From Gnetum montanum (lineage: Eukaryota > Streptophyta > Gnetopsida > Gnetales > Gnetaceae), in assembly GCA_015680685.1 (NCBI GenBank), contig MNCI01009624.1, forward strand, positions 4,080-56,573: 52,494 nucleotides of DNA, given 5' to 3'. Shown piece after piece: positions 1-11,200 of this stretch. A model generated the notes under the pieces. That model did no database searches and had not been told where the DNA came from. It saw only the letters and a program-made list of their open reading frames with translations. Position 1 is the stretch's first letter. The number at the start of each line of letters is the position of its first letter. A program made the position numbers and the translations under genes.

Positions 1-281
1 CTATTTAGCTTAGTCCACATGCTGCAAGGTTTATCATAAATTTCATCTTTATTACCGTACACAAATGTGTGCTCAGGTACAATTTGCTCGAATAAAGATC
101 CATTCACTTTAAGACTCCTACTGCAGGCACATGGAAATTATTTCAACTCTAGAATGGTAAAACTGCAAGAGTTTAGCTAAGGGTCTAAGTCTAAGCCTAG
201 AACAGGGAAAGCCACCTCTTATTTATAGAAATTATGATAGGTCGTGATATCGCGGGGTTGACGTGATATCATGGCTCATCA
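1..281 (-). repeat. Partial 3' LTR of El-1
   Basis: This is the right-hand part of the LTR seen complete at 2984-3863, 38989-39871, 46738-47605 and 51431-52294. It ends in the family terminus GGCTCATCA at 273-281. Read on the minus strand, this terminus is the start of U3. A minus-strand TATA box (complement of TATTTATA, 220-227) and GATATC-type palindromes at 244-272 match the other copies. The left part lies outside the window. Confidence 0.75.
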
Positions 282-2839
282 TAAACTAAGGAATTTCCTA
301 GATCAATTCATTTTTGTGGAAGGGCTCCTACCTTGATCCAATGTGTGATTGTCTGAGTAAGCATGATAGTTGTGACATTTGAATTTGATGAAGATGAAAG
401 CTTTTTGTATTGAGGAGGATTCATTGTGAATGGGGTGGAGGTAGATGTGTTCCCCATTTGTCGAATCTTTTCAAGACTCGTTTAGAAGAATGGTCATTTC
501 TTGGGTTGTGATTCACATGTAATCACCTCCTCTTGCATAATCACTATCCTTGTTATGCTCTTCTACTACGGTTGTGATGGTAGTTCCCCCTGCATGACAA
601 GAGGTGGCACTAGTGGTAAATGATTCAAGTGTTGGTTTGAACCAACTACTAATAAATGCATGTACGAGTTTGGATCTATTCTTGGCAGCATTGGTCTATG
701 GTACTTAGTGGGGTAGTACTGTGAAGTTTGGACAATAGCATTGCTAGGAGAAATTGGATGTTGTACAAAATATCCATATAGATCTTGCTGCCTATATGGA
801 TATTATTGGCGAGGTGATGGCCTGACTCATGATTGGGGTTGTTTCCATTGCTAGTAGTACTACTCTTATGGCTGTGGCACAACTCCATTGGGAGAGTATG
901 TTGGTTGGAAGTTCTGCCTGTAGTTACCTTGAGGATAAGGTAAATTTTTGGGCATTTATTTTTTAAAAAATATAAGATTAAGTGCAAATTCCCCTATCTT
1001 CTATAAATGCACCATTACAAGGCAACATTCCTTGGGATATTTGTATTGGCACATGATACATCCTTTCTCATTGGTGGAGCTTGTGTTTGAACACTCAGCC
1101 ATTGAAGCCACTTTTTTCTTCTATCCAAAATCTTTATTCTTTTTCTTATCCATGCCTTTTCCAAAGGCTTGCTCTATTCTCTCCTCCACAACTTGCTATT
1201 GCAAAATTTTCATCAATGGGGTTCCACATTTTCTCTACCTTTGCTACAATGTCAGTTATAGATTTCTAAATTGGTAGAGTCTTCTTTTGAATTGCTTGTT
1301 CCAAGATTTTCCCTTCTTGGGCATCACAAACTTGTGCATCTTTCTTCCTTATGAATGGATCTTTGTTATACTCTTCTACTGATTCTCTCTTTCTTAACTC
1401 ATCTTCTTCCTTCACCACTTGGTCAATTAGTCTTCGGATGCAATGGCTGATCATTTCAGATAATCCATCTTGGGCATAAACCCCAAGGATCTCTCTAGTC
1501 TTATTTCATAACCCATCTATAATGTTTCTTAGTTGCTCCTATTGTGAGAATCCATGGCCTAGGCATCTATGCAGTAGTGAAGTATCTCCCCATTACTGCA
1601 TCAAGGGTTTCATGAGTCACTTGCTTCTAGTCTTGGATTTGTTTCCTTAAGCTAGACACCCATGAGTAGATTTAGTACTTGTCATTGAAGATCTCTAGCA
1701 TGGTACTCCATCTTCTAATTAATTCAAGTTTGATTGATTAGTACCAACTCTCTACCTCTTTCACAAGTGTTTGTAGGGCATAGGCATCATGGAAATCTTG
1801 GAGGTGGTGTTGTGGATTAGCATTATAACCTCCTTCAAATCTTGGCATGTTATTCATATCGAGCTATTTGATATAGCTATCCCTCACATTCCTAGTTGAA
1901 ATGTAAATAGCTTCTTGGATGTTAATCATTCTTTAGGTTACCATTAAGGGTTCAACATCCTAATTAGGTTTGTGTGCTCTGTTGTAGCGGTACCCCCTTC
2001 CATGCTCATACTTTTTGCAATCTCTTCAATCCCTACATCTTCTATGTTCATATGCTTCATCTTTTGTGTCAAAGCACCTTGAATAATGAGCATGAGTCCT
2101 TCTCTCCTTCCTATCATAGTCTCTGTACCTTTGTCTCCTTCTAGCAAAGTCCACTAATGATCATGAGGATGCATATGAGGTGGTAGGAGAATGGTGCCAA
2201 CTTGTCCTCATTTTGTGACTTTGATGTTCTTCCTTATGAGATCCAGTAGGAACTCTTGGCCTTGAGTCTTGCTCGTGCCTTAAGTCTTTTGCCTCCCTTT
2301 TGAGTGTCATTGTTAAGGTGTAGCATGATTGATTCTTGATAAGTTCCTCCAATCTAATGATATGTATTTATGACTAGAACTCATGATTTTGGTGGAGTTG
2401 TTTAGTGATAAATGCATCTCCATCAAGCTCTTCCAAGATAACAGGAGAGTTGACTTTCTTTCCTTTATCTTATTCATGTCTAGTTTATAGGGCATTGTCT
2501 CTCCTTAACTCTTCATTAGTGGGCTCATAGGATCTTATCATGTGTTTGGTCACATGATACACTCCAAGTGCTTCACTTAGTTTCATCCCCTTAAGAGTGA
2601 TTTGAAGCATGATGGGCGTTAAACATTTTGGTGGTAGAACAATGTTACCTTGAAGATCTCTTCATCTTAATTGCCTCATCCTAATGAAATATGAAGCTAA
2701 AATCAAGATAATAAGGATCGTGATGAGCATTTGAGACCCTTGCTTGCATTGACATACTCAAGTCTTCTTCTTCATCAATTCTATCATTACTTCTCTATGG
2801 TTTCTTGGCAAGTGATGATGTATCCTTGTTTGAACTCAT
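282..2839 (-). pseudogene. Decayed retrotransposon gag (El-1)
   Basis: The minus-strand reading begins at an ATG at 2839, 126 bases after the primer site. It opens with a Met-Ser-Ser-rich start and then an NAHHDPYYLDF stretch. This parallels the LNPYYQDL stretch of the gag at 26090 onward. A basic, Ser/Arg-rich region follows at about 1944-2350. The Retrotrans_gag-like domain is at about 1550-1865 (MPRFEGG, then HHLQDFHDA, then ESWY), and a cysteine-containing remnant that parallels the zinc-knuckle region lies near 1070-1110. Stops and frameshifts are frequent, so it cannot make protein. Between this region and the 3' LTR I see no pol. Confidence 0.7.
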
Positions 2840-2964
2840 GTTGTGGTTTAAGAAGTTTGTTTAAGTATGCTTATTTTAGAGTTACTAAAAAATTATAGAT
2901 TTTAATTTTAAGTTCTTGATACAATGAACTTTGTGAAATCAATTACTTAGCATACATTAACTAG

Positions 2965-2982
2965 TCCCCAACAATGGAACCA
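2965..2982 (-). other. Primer-binding site, tRNA-Asp type (El-1)
   Basis: On the minus strand this reads TGGTTCCATTGTTGGGGA, one base from the LTR end. It is a decayed version of the plant tRNA-Asp 3'-end complement (TGGCGCCGTTGCCGGGGA). The same site in better condition is at 46719-46736, 22871-22888 and 25931-25948. It fixes the orientation of El-1. Confidence 0.7.
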
Positions 2983-2983
2983 A

Positions 2984-3863
2984 TTATGAGTGGTGGAGCA
3001 ATCCAACATCCAACCATACAAGTTACAAGTGTTTCATGCATGGTCAAATCATAATCCATGGAAGAAGCAATGTGATTATGCTAGTAATTGGTTTAAGTTC
3101 AAGACCGTTGTCTTCCCATGTGGAGCTAGTAAAGTCTATGTGTATGGTTTAGCTCACAATAAGGTATATGATATGGTGATGTTGTTTGGCAATCTAGCTC
3201 CTAGTGAACATGGTGAAGTGAAAAGAGTTTATAAGTCTAAGTCTAACTAAAACTGTAAACAAATCTATTCTATCCTAAGGTGATGAGCATTTGGTCTTGA
3301 CCTTCCGTACACACCCTAGTCTTCATGTAACTACTACTGGGATTACCAAGTACTTCGCTACTTGGTGAACCAAGCGATAGCACTACTAGGTTACTAAGCA
3401 ATTACACTTAAGAGCTTGAGATCAGTCGTACTCATCCCGCTTAACAACAGTAATGGTAAAATGCATGGAAAAGTAAACATTAACTAAGAAAATAGTAAAC
3501 ATTATTTTAAGTAAAATAATAAACTAGGAGAATGCTGCAATAATATGAAATCGCTCAATCTTTATTGCCGATCACACTTGTGCCCAAGTACAAGATGCTC
3601 AAATAAAGAGTCCATACACTATGTCACACTACATTGTGGGCATTCACACCTCTAGGTACTAAAGACTAACTCATGAAAACAAACTGCAAGAGTTATGCTA
3701 CTATGGAATGAAAACTTATGTGGATCCATGTGCTTAAGTGCTATATTTTTAGGCTAGCATGCATCCTATGATATCACATATACGATAACGTAGCTAGTGC
3801 TATGATATCAGAGCTACAATATCATATATCTGATATCGTGGTCCGCCGAAAGTGACTTTATCA
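2984..3863 (-). repeat. 5' LTR of El-1
   Basis: An 880-bp LTR bounded by TTATGAGTGG at its left and a decayed TGACTTTATCA at its right, against the family termini TGATGAGTGG and ACTCATCA. It aligns along its length with 38989-39871 and 46738-47605. A cluster of GATATC and ATATC palindromes lies at 3758-3845. This copy is more diverged than the El-A LTRs. Confidence 0.75.
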
Positions 3864-3989
3864 GATATCATACCAAATGTAATTTAGAATCTTAACAAAA
3901 AAAGATGTTAACTTGTCTTTAGTAATCATGGCTACATAAATAGTAAACTACAACTCTTGGTGCATACTATTCATCAACATCATTTGTTC

Positions 3990-4850
3990 TCAAATTTTGA
4001 AATTTAACTTCTCTACTAAGGGTTTGAAGTAGTTAGTGTATGCACTGGTAAATGGAATGATATGGTGAACTGATGGAAATATCTTTTTCAAAGTAGGTTC
4101 CTCTTCCAAAGACACTTTCACATTTTTGTATTTTAATAATTGATGAACACTAGTTCCAACTTTTGCAGTAAAATTTCCAAAGAGGATAAATGATACTAGA
4201 TTGATATTGGTATAAGTTAGAAATAGCTTGTACTTCAAAAATTTTTCAATTTGATTCATTACATAAGATACTTGGAAAAGTCTAACATTTTAGCATGTTG
4301 GGTCAATGATCAAATGTTTGTTAACCACACATACATGTCTTCCTAAGGATTATGATTTAAGTACTAATTCCAAGGCTATGTGGCTTCTCTAAAATCTCGA
4401 TCACTCTTTCCTCCACCTAACTTGAAGTTATGAAATTTTAAAAGTCATGTCTTTTAATCTTCATTCAAACCTTTGTATCAATTCAAACTTAGCTTCCTTA
4501 TAGAATATTGCATAACCATCCATGCTATAGTTCCTACAACAAACTAGTTTATATGACTTGAAAGGAGAACTATCATAAGAACCTTTTTGCATATAGACCC
4601 CTTCATATTCCAACTTTCTCAAATAGGATTAAAATTGCTATATAAATTTCCATTGTAGGAATTCTTGTAGACATATGACATCCACATTTAAATCTTGTAA
4701 TTCTACAAGGATAGTTGGATATTAGTACTCATGCTAGTCCAAAGCCTAAGCTAGACATAGTAGATGTTCTTTTTCATTGCATAGAGACTTTGCAAGCACA
4801 TTATATGTTGCAATATTCATCCTTATTCCAAAGTTCTCTCCTAACTCATT
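3990..4850 (-). pseudogene. CCR4-type deadenylase (EEP nuclease) pseudogene, apparently intronless
   Basis: Minus-strand readings rebuild an endonuclease/exonuclease/phosphatase domain in family order: YNVLAKSLC near 4825, ALDWHEY, DVICLQE (4662-4682), DGYAIFYK, a stretch like the family NIALIVVLE, VNKHL in place of VANTH, NVRLFQVSYV, then GNFTAKVGTSVHQLL in place of GDFNS..P..VHQLL, and a HHIIPFTSAY end like the family HQLPLVSAY. In living plants this nuclease is the catalytic part of CCR4, which shortens mRNA poly(A) tails in the CCR4-NOT complex. Here several stops and a frameshift interrupt it and the GDFN aspartate is Asn, so it is dead. No intron-sized gap interrupts about 250 codons, which suggests a processed (reverse-transcribed) copy. 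The longest open piece is 3990-4259. Confidence 0.7.
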
Positions 4851-6384
4851 TGTTCCCACCAATATCATACATCTTGTTAGGATAATGTTGTGATTTTCCA
4901 TGATGATTGTTGTCTACTAAATGATCTAGTTGTTGGATGGATTAATATAAATCTTTCTTACATTTTCTAGTTTTCCAATTGGTTTTCCAACTACTTAATT
5001 TACTAGGTTGATAATGATTTGGCTATATTTCCTATATTCTTAATGACCTTTCTACTCCTCTTAACTAATGAATAATTAGGGATTAGTGGCTTAGATCTAA
5101 CTATAAGTATAACTTAATCATCTAATCCTAAAGATCCAAAATGATCATAAGGTTAGAGTTGGTGTTCCTAATTATTAGAGTACTAAACATGGTTAGTTGA
5201 TCTAGGTTATGCTCTGCTAAGGTACAATTTAAACTATCACCTAATTATTGGCTATTCAAATTATCAAAGCAATGTTACCATTGGATTAAGAAGGCTAAAA
5301 AAATATTAGAAATGACTATTTAAATGTTAAAAATAGACATCAAATGTTCAAGTTGTGCTAAATTATATTCCCAATGTTCTTAAAGCATAATTAAAGGAAG
5401 GGAATTAAAAACTAATTCTTGGAGTCACATACAGTAAATCTAACTTCTCCATTACATTCAAAAGGTCAAAGTATACTATAAATGACTATTCATTTGCCAA
5501 AAAGTATTTTTGGGATCAAATGTTACAAGCTTCCAAAGTTCAAAAATGTGGGTATGAATTTTGATACTTCCTAGGAGCTTACCAAGAGGTTACCATACTA
5601 CTTTAGAATGAGCACACTTAATTACAAGGTTTTTATCCTAGTTGTTGCCAAACCACTAGATTGAGCAAGTTGGTCAAGTTTTACCACAAACTCATACTAG
5701 AATTTGAATATTAAAATTTAAAGTTTCTTACCCACTTCCAATAGGGACCTATGGTGCTTGTGATGTTCATAAATACTATAGGTTTGTATGGACCTGGGGT
5801 GTTTGCAATGTCTGCAAACACCATAGGTCCATATTGTTGTACATCTTGATAGATTTTTTAGCAAGGGTTTGAGACAACAAGTAGGTAGGATAGAAGGTGG
5901 ATGACTTGACAAAAATGACAAGCATGGCGCAAAAGGTAGGTGCTAGTGGTAAGGGTTAATGTGAAGTAGGTAGGGTGCAGTAGTGGCAACATAGGATAGC
6001 ACATGACATTGGCAAGATAGGGAGGCAAGGCACAAGGAGAAGGCAACAATGGAGCAAAAAGATGGTGGCCAAGCACGAGAAGATAACAAGCAAATAACAA
6101 TAGGCAGATGTAATGTGATGTAGGTAGGTGTGGCATGTAGCACATAACAACATGATTCTCTCTCTTACACAACCCTTAGCAATGATGGGCACAATTAGGC
6201 CTTTGTGGTTTGCATGGGCCTACTATGATGGGCATGGCTGGCCCTACACTACACAATCATTGCCAGCAAGTGGCATGGTAGCCATTGGGTTTCGAATTAT
6301 GTAAGTGTGTGTGTGTGTGCATATATATTATTTACAAATTTTTAATAATATATAATTATATATATAAGTTATTTCTCATTTTAA
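4851..6384. other. No gene recognised; AT-rich spacer with short repeats
   Basis: Nothing here codes for a protein I recognise. A GC-richer patch at 5690-6300 gives open frames on the minus strand, but their composition is low-complexity. An imperfect inverted repeat around TTTGTATGGACC...GGTCCATATTG lies at 5780-5838. A short (GT)n microsatellite is at about 6305-6319, followed by (AT)-rich DNA. Confidence 0.5.
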
Positions 6385-6480
6385 GCAAGCAGTGTTCTTG
6401 CATGGTAGTTAAGAGTTACATTTCATAAGTACAAGGTCACGAGTTGATTCCTATATCCAAAATTTCAAATAAAGTTATAT
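6385..6480 (+). repeat. tRNA-like SINE remnant
   Basis: A stretch with tRNA promoter-like boxes. TGGTAGTTAAGAG resembles box A, and about 35 bases later GGTCACGAGTTGATTCCTA resembles box B (consensus GGTTCGANTCC). It cannot fold as a functional tRNA in my reading. I see no clear target-site duplication, so it is a degenerate tRNA-derived SINE or a fragment of one. Confidence 0.45.
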
Positions 6481-7347
6481 TTTTTAACTTTATAAAATTT
6501 TTTAATTTAATTTAATTTAAAGCATGTTTTTCGAGAAAATTCAAGCCTTGATATCTCTCAAACTGTAAGTCCAATCAGGATGAAATTGGTATTGTTGGAA
6601 TCACCTCATTAGGTACTATGTATTACATATGGTTTTGAGGCCTAAAAACTTAGTTGAATTGGTCATAATAGGCTAACATGTGGGTGACATGGGGACTTCT
6701 AAGTAACTTAAGTTGGACTACAAATATAATAAGTAGACTCAACAAATGGAGTAAGAATTATCAAACTTAGGTTAGTTGGCTCTAAGGAGAAGGTTAATAC
6801 TGTAGAACATCTAGACATTATCTAATGAATGTGAGTTTCCCTATCAATTGCTTGGTAAGATTCCTTACTTGCCAAGTAGAGGAGATTTATGAATAACTTT
6901 CTTATGTTGAACTAACTCAATGCTAGAGGTTGGAATATTATGTTATTACCATATTAACAAACTAGGTGTTTAGAGAAAGCAATATCTTATAAAAAGGCTA
7001 TGTCCTAAAAGGCTTGAGCTATGGTCACTAGCTTCATAGTAGAGACATAAAGATAACCTTAGACAATTAAAGAAAATTCTAGCATTACGATAAGATGGGT
7101 AAGAGTTACTTAGATTGATATTACCCTTATCTTAACAAAGTTTCTTACAATTGGTGTACCTTATTGGTGTATAGTTAGATCTCCTCAAACTTTGGTTGTG
7201 GATATCAATGAAAGTCACTATGGAGGTATCTTCTAGGTTACATGGTTCATCTTGAACATGATGCACATTTGGCGATGGTTCATGATTCTCCATGGATTAT
7301 GACTTGTGGTTTGTCATTGGATTGTAGTTGGGCCTAGGTCGTGGCTT
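6481..7347. other. Unassigned region, possible interior of an LTR element
   Basis: No recognisable protein. If the LTR at 7362-7855 is real, its interior lies here and reads on the minus strand, but I find no gag or pol motif that I can name. Confidence 0.35.
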
Positions 7348-7359
7348 GCTCTTATACCA
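7348..7359 (-). other. Primer-binding site, tRNA-iMet type
   Basis: The minus strand reads TGGTATAAGAGC, two changes from the plant initiator-tRNA site TGGTATCAGAGC. It is two bases from a TGTGACATC terminus (CA when read on the minus strand). It belongs to a different element from the tRNA-Asp-primed Gypsy copies. Confidence 0.6.
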
Positions 7360-7361
7360 AT

Positions 7362-7855
7362 TGTGACATCGTCTCTTGGATGTCATGGCAAATATCAAGT
7401 ATACACAACATTCAACATTGTGCATAATGTATGCGATAGGGAAAATGTAAAAGGAAATGAAAAAGAAACTTTATTATCATGGAAATAATGTATATAGATC
7501 ATGCTCTAAGGATTCCCTGGGGTTATCTTCTTTCAACATCTATCCCTTAGAGGCAAACCAGCACTGCCACTACAGTTAGGCCTATACTTGACCAAAAGGG
7601 ACGGTTAGTTACCTTCTTGTCCTGCTTCACTTTGTACCCATTACTTGCCTTTATTGGCTTCACAACTCCATACTAGCACAACCTCTAATTATTGAGTATA
7701 AATACCTTAGGTCAAACCCTCAAAGATCGCCTTAAGAAACACGTCTATTATTACAACATGTTGCTTAGGGTCTTATTACAATAATTACATCATTTGTTAT
7801 AAAACAACACCATCTTTATTATGGAATAGTTTCATCTAGGAATGGGCACCTAACA
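7362..7855 (-). repeat. Probable LTR of an iMet-primed element, upstream of the PIGG gene
   Basis: The left end TGTGACATCG abuts the primer site, so on the minus strand the LTR ends in ...CGATGTCACA. The right boundary at CTAACA (7855) is a guess based on a TG...CA end on the minus strand. No partner LTR is seen. The right edge is about 345 bases from the PIGG start codon, so this sequence could contribute to the gene's promoter. A plus-strand TATAAATA lies inside it. Confidence 0.45.
7697..7704 (+). promoter_or_regulatory. Candidate TATA box (plus strand) upstream of PIGG
   Basis: TATAAATA in the plus orientation, about 500 bases before the ATG at 8201 and within the LTR-like segment. If used, it would give a 5' UTR of roughly 470 bases that contains the left arm of the inverted repeat. 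A weaker AT-rich alternative (AAATAAAAATATAA) lies inside that arm at about 7978-7991. Which one is used cannot be told from sequence. Confidence 0.25.
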
Positions 7856-7957
7856 CCCCAACCCTAATAAACTACAAGAGTAGAATCTTAGATCATAAGT
7901 GGTATCTAGGCGTACACCGTCCCCTGTTTATTTGTAAGGTCTTTGAAACCGCAGAAC

Positions 7958-8017
7958 ACCGTCATTGTTTCAGCCTTAAATAAAAATATAATGCAACTCA
8001 GAATACAAAAAACTAAG
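7958..8017 (+). repeat. Left arm of a 60-nt inverted repeat (PIGG 5' flank)
   Basis: This arm is the reverse complement of 9287-9346 with three mismatches over 60 bases; the core 52 bases (7966-8017 against 9287-9338) have one mismatch. It lies about 180 bases before the start codon, in the promoter or 5' UTR. Confidence 0.85.
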
Positions 8018-8200
8018 CAGTAAACGGTTTTTAGTATGTCGTTTGAGTAGCTTAATTTGGAGACTTGCTAACGAGAGAACGAAATAGAAGAGACTAAAAC
8101 TGCATTGGTATCGAATATTGACATCGCTGTTTTACGGAAGACTTTTTGAAAACTAGTATTACATTTGATGCCAGACCTACGAGATCTGGAGGGGAAGAAA

Positions 8201-11200
8201 ATGAGCTGCAAATTGAATTATGGTTTGGCATGGGCTGTGTTAGCAGTGGCAATCCAGGTTGCTGGCCTGGTTTGCTTCATATATGGCTTTTTTCCTGTGA
8301 AATCTACTCTTCCAGGTTTCAGGTTTGCCCTCCCCCACATTTGGTTCTCCACACGTTATTAAGCTAACCTATGCTTCTATTCTGCATTCTATTGAGGGTA
8401 ACTGTTCTCTGATTGGTCAATTAGCGGCATTGAGAGCTACGAGGCAGATTGCCACACAGTTTCTGAAGTTTCTGAGGATTTACCTCCTGATCAGCTCCGT
8501 TCCCTGTTTGCCGTAAGTGTTCTCTGCATATGGATATTATATGTTATTTTTGTAAGAATGTCCAATCCAGAGCTGTTTACTGGTTTGTTGGTGAGTTGTA
8601 AGAGCAGCACAAATGCTTTCCAAAAGTATGTTTTTTAAGTTCTCTGGAGACGAAAATGTCATGACATTATCCTTCTTGAGTAGAAAACTGATACACGAGT
8701 ATAAAAAGTAGAAAGATACCGATTGACTCTTTCAATTGTGTTTGGAGATCAACCTCAAAGTCCAGCCAACTGGTAGTTGGCTTCTCAGCCAACATAAAGT
8801 GACATTAAAATTTACAAAACATGCTTCTGTAGTTTATGTTGTTCTATATGAAACAGATTCTCACCTTGAACATGTTTAGTTGTCATGAAGACCATTTTAA
8901 TACATTGAACATATCATTTAAAAAATGTCATGTTAATACAAAACGGTTGCAGTAAATGTAAAATATGTTCCATTGTTAACAAAATTTCTTAGAATTGACA
9001 ACATTAATTTAAACTCAATCAATTTTTTCATAATTACGTTGCAAATAATCACTGAGAAATGATAGCAATGCTAATACCTGCAAAAGATTTTATTTAAAGG
9101 TTATAGTGGATCATTGGAATCATTACGAAACCATTCTTCACTACATTTAACAGTGAAACAAGCAATTAGGCTTAAATACTGTGTTAAATGTCATTGGTGT
9201 TTATTAAGGTTTTAATGGTACGATAGTTTAAAGTACAAAATTGTGGCATTACGACATTCTTTAACACATTATTTATAATGCAAAAACTTAGTTTTTTGTA
9301 TTCTGAGTTGTATTATATTTTTATTTAAGGCTGAAACAGTGAGGGTCGATACCTAAATCATGTATCTGTTAATCATTCCAGGAAAAGTCAGGACTCCCTA
9401 TACAGTTTGATCGCCTGATTTTTATGGTATTTTTATCTTTGAATTTATATATATTATGGTATCATTGTTTGAATCAGTTTCATGTTAATTAACAACTTAA
9501 AATCTATTTGATTATGGAGGTAATTGATGGATTGCCAGCAGAGTTTGTCTTAGGGAAGGGAGAAGGTCCACCTGCTAGGATGTATAGAGAGGCTATGCCT
9601 TATACTCATTCTCTACTTTCTAGTGGGAAGGCTATTGGATATCATGCAAAAGCTGCACCTCCCACAGTGACTATGCCCCGTCTGAAGGTTAAGTATTTTA
9701 TAATCATAAACCTGTACTCTATACTAGAGCTGATGCGTTTTTTTATCAACATCACCATGGTAGTTCTTTTGATAAAAGATTTCAACAACATATTTCTGGA
9801 TTTCTACTAATATACTTTTTGCTAATAATGTTTCTTAAAGGCCATGACCTCTGGAGCAATTGCAGGATTTCTAGACGTCGCTTTCAATTTTCATACACAA
9901 GCTCTTTTGGATGACAATATTCTTTGTAAGCTGTATTTCTTTCTATGCATTGAGATATATTCATGGAATTTTTATGACTATTATTTTTCTATTATATCCA
10001 CGCTTTGCTTTCTCTTGATGCTTCAGATCAGTTGGCAAGAATAGGTTGGAGAATAGTAATGCTTGGAGACAATACCTGGCTTAAGTTATTCCCTAATTTT
10101 TTTCTGCGTGAAGATGGTGTTAGCAGCTTCTATGTAATGCATCTGACTGTATAATTATTATAACATTGAAGTGATATTTGCAAGGCGATGCCTATCAAAA
10201 TAAATGCATTATTTTTCTTGATTTTTGTTTTGATAAAGGTGGTGAAGGATAAAGGTGGTTTTGATAAAGGGGCGGATGCTCTCCAGTTCAATATCTAGGA
10301 AAATGATTGTATTGCGATTACTTTAAAATTTAAACTGTGTTTAACGTTCTTCACGAAATTGTAAAGAATAATGATGAAACCTTTAATTGCAACTGGTATT
10401 CTGAAATGACACATGGAATAAAATTGATATCATTAATTATTCAACAAATGGTAAACCTGGGATTTTATTGTCATACATGGGCTATCTTGCTAGTATATAA
10501 ATTTTCAGCTGCTGCAGCAGTTTACAATATGCTTCTGAAGCCTTATCTTTACTTGGAGTAGGGGTTCTTTACTTGAGTGTTGTTTAGATTTTGGACCTTA
10601 CATTGGAATAATCATTTACCAAAGGTCTCATGTTTATTTTGATACTATATTTAATTGTCTTAAATTTGGAAATTTGACTTTTTTTCCTTAAAAATGTCAT
10701 TTGTTAATTTTATTTGTCCTTTTTTTATAACAGGTCAAGGATACAATTGAAGTTGACAGGAATGTTTCAAGACATCTTGACTACGAAGTAAACTCTGCTG
10801 ATTGGGATTTATTGGTGTGTTTGCAAGTTCCTAATCTACTTCTATGTTAAAAATTACCATAAGATCGTTATATAGCTTCTTAGTGGAAGCGTTGTTCTGT
10901 ATACAGTATTAACTCATAGCTACACATTTCAGAAATTTTGATAGTTTATGTTCTTAATCCATACATTCTGATGTTCCGAACTTTTGTGATGGTTGAAACA
11001 ACGCTTCTGTTTACAGTTAGAAGATTTTTCAACTACGAAAATAAAATAGTGGGGGCCATCTAAATATTATAAGGTCATGTGAACTATGACTCCAGTATCT
11101 GAAAAAAAAAATGATAGGAAAAGTCATAGGAGGTCATAATTAACAAGTTGAAATCAAATGACATGTCTAAATGAATTAGAGACCCTATAGGTGAAATTTG

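Larger units (their letters stand above)
1..3863 (-). mobile_element. El-1: gag-only Ty3/Gypsy element, minus strand
   Basis: Direct repeats of one LTR family lie at 1-281 (cut by the window edge) and 2984-3863. A degenerate tRNA-Asp-type primer-binding site lies immediately left of the second LTR on the minus strand, so the element reads right to left with its 5' LTR at 2984-3863. The interior of about 2.7 kb holds only a decayed gag; no protease, RT or integrase motif is visible before the other LTR. It is therefore a non-autonomous or internally deleted copy of the same family as El-A, El-C and El-D in this window. The far end and target-site duplication are outside the window. Confidence 0.8.

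Noticed and set aside
5718-6192. Overlapping minus-strand open frames of 60-100 residues
   Set aside because: Low-complexity His/Leu/Cys-rich composition, several overlapping frames and no recognisable domain; likely chance.
6385-6480. Functional tRNA gene
   Set aside because: Only promoter-box-like stretches are present. No cloverleaf or anticodon arm could be made out.
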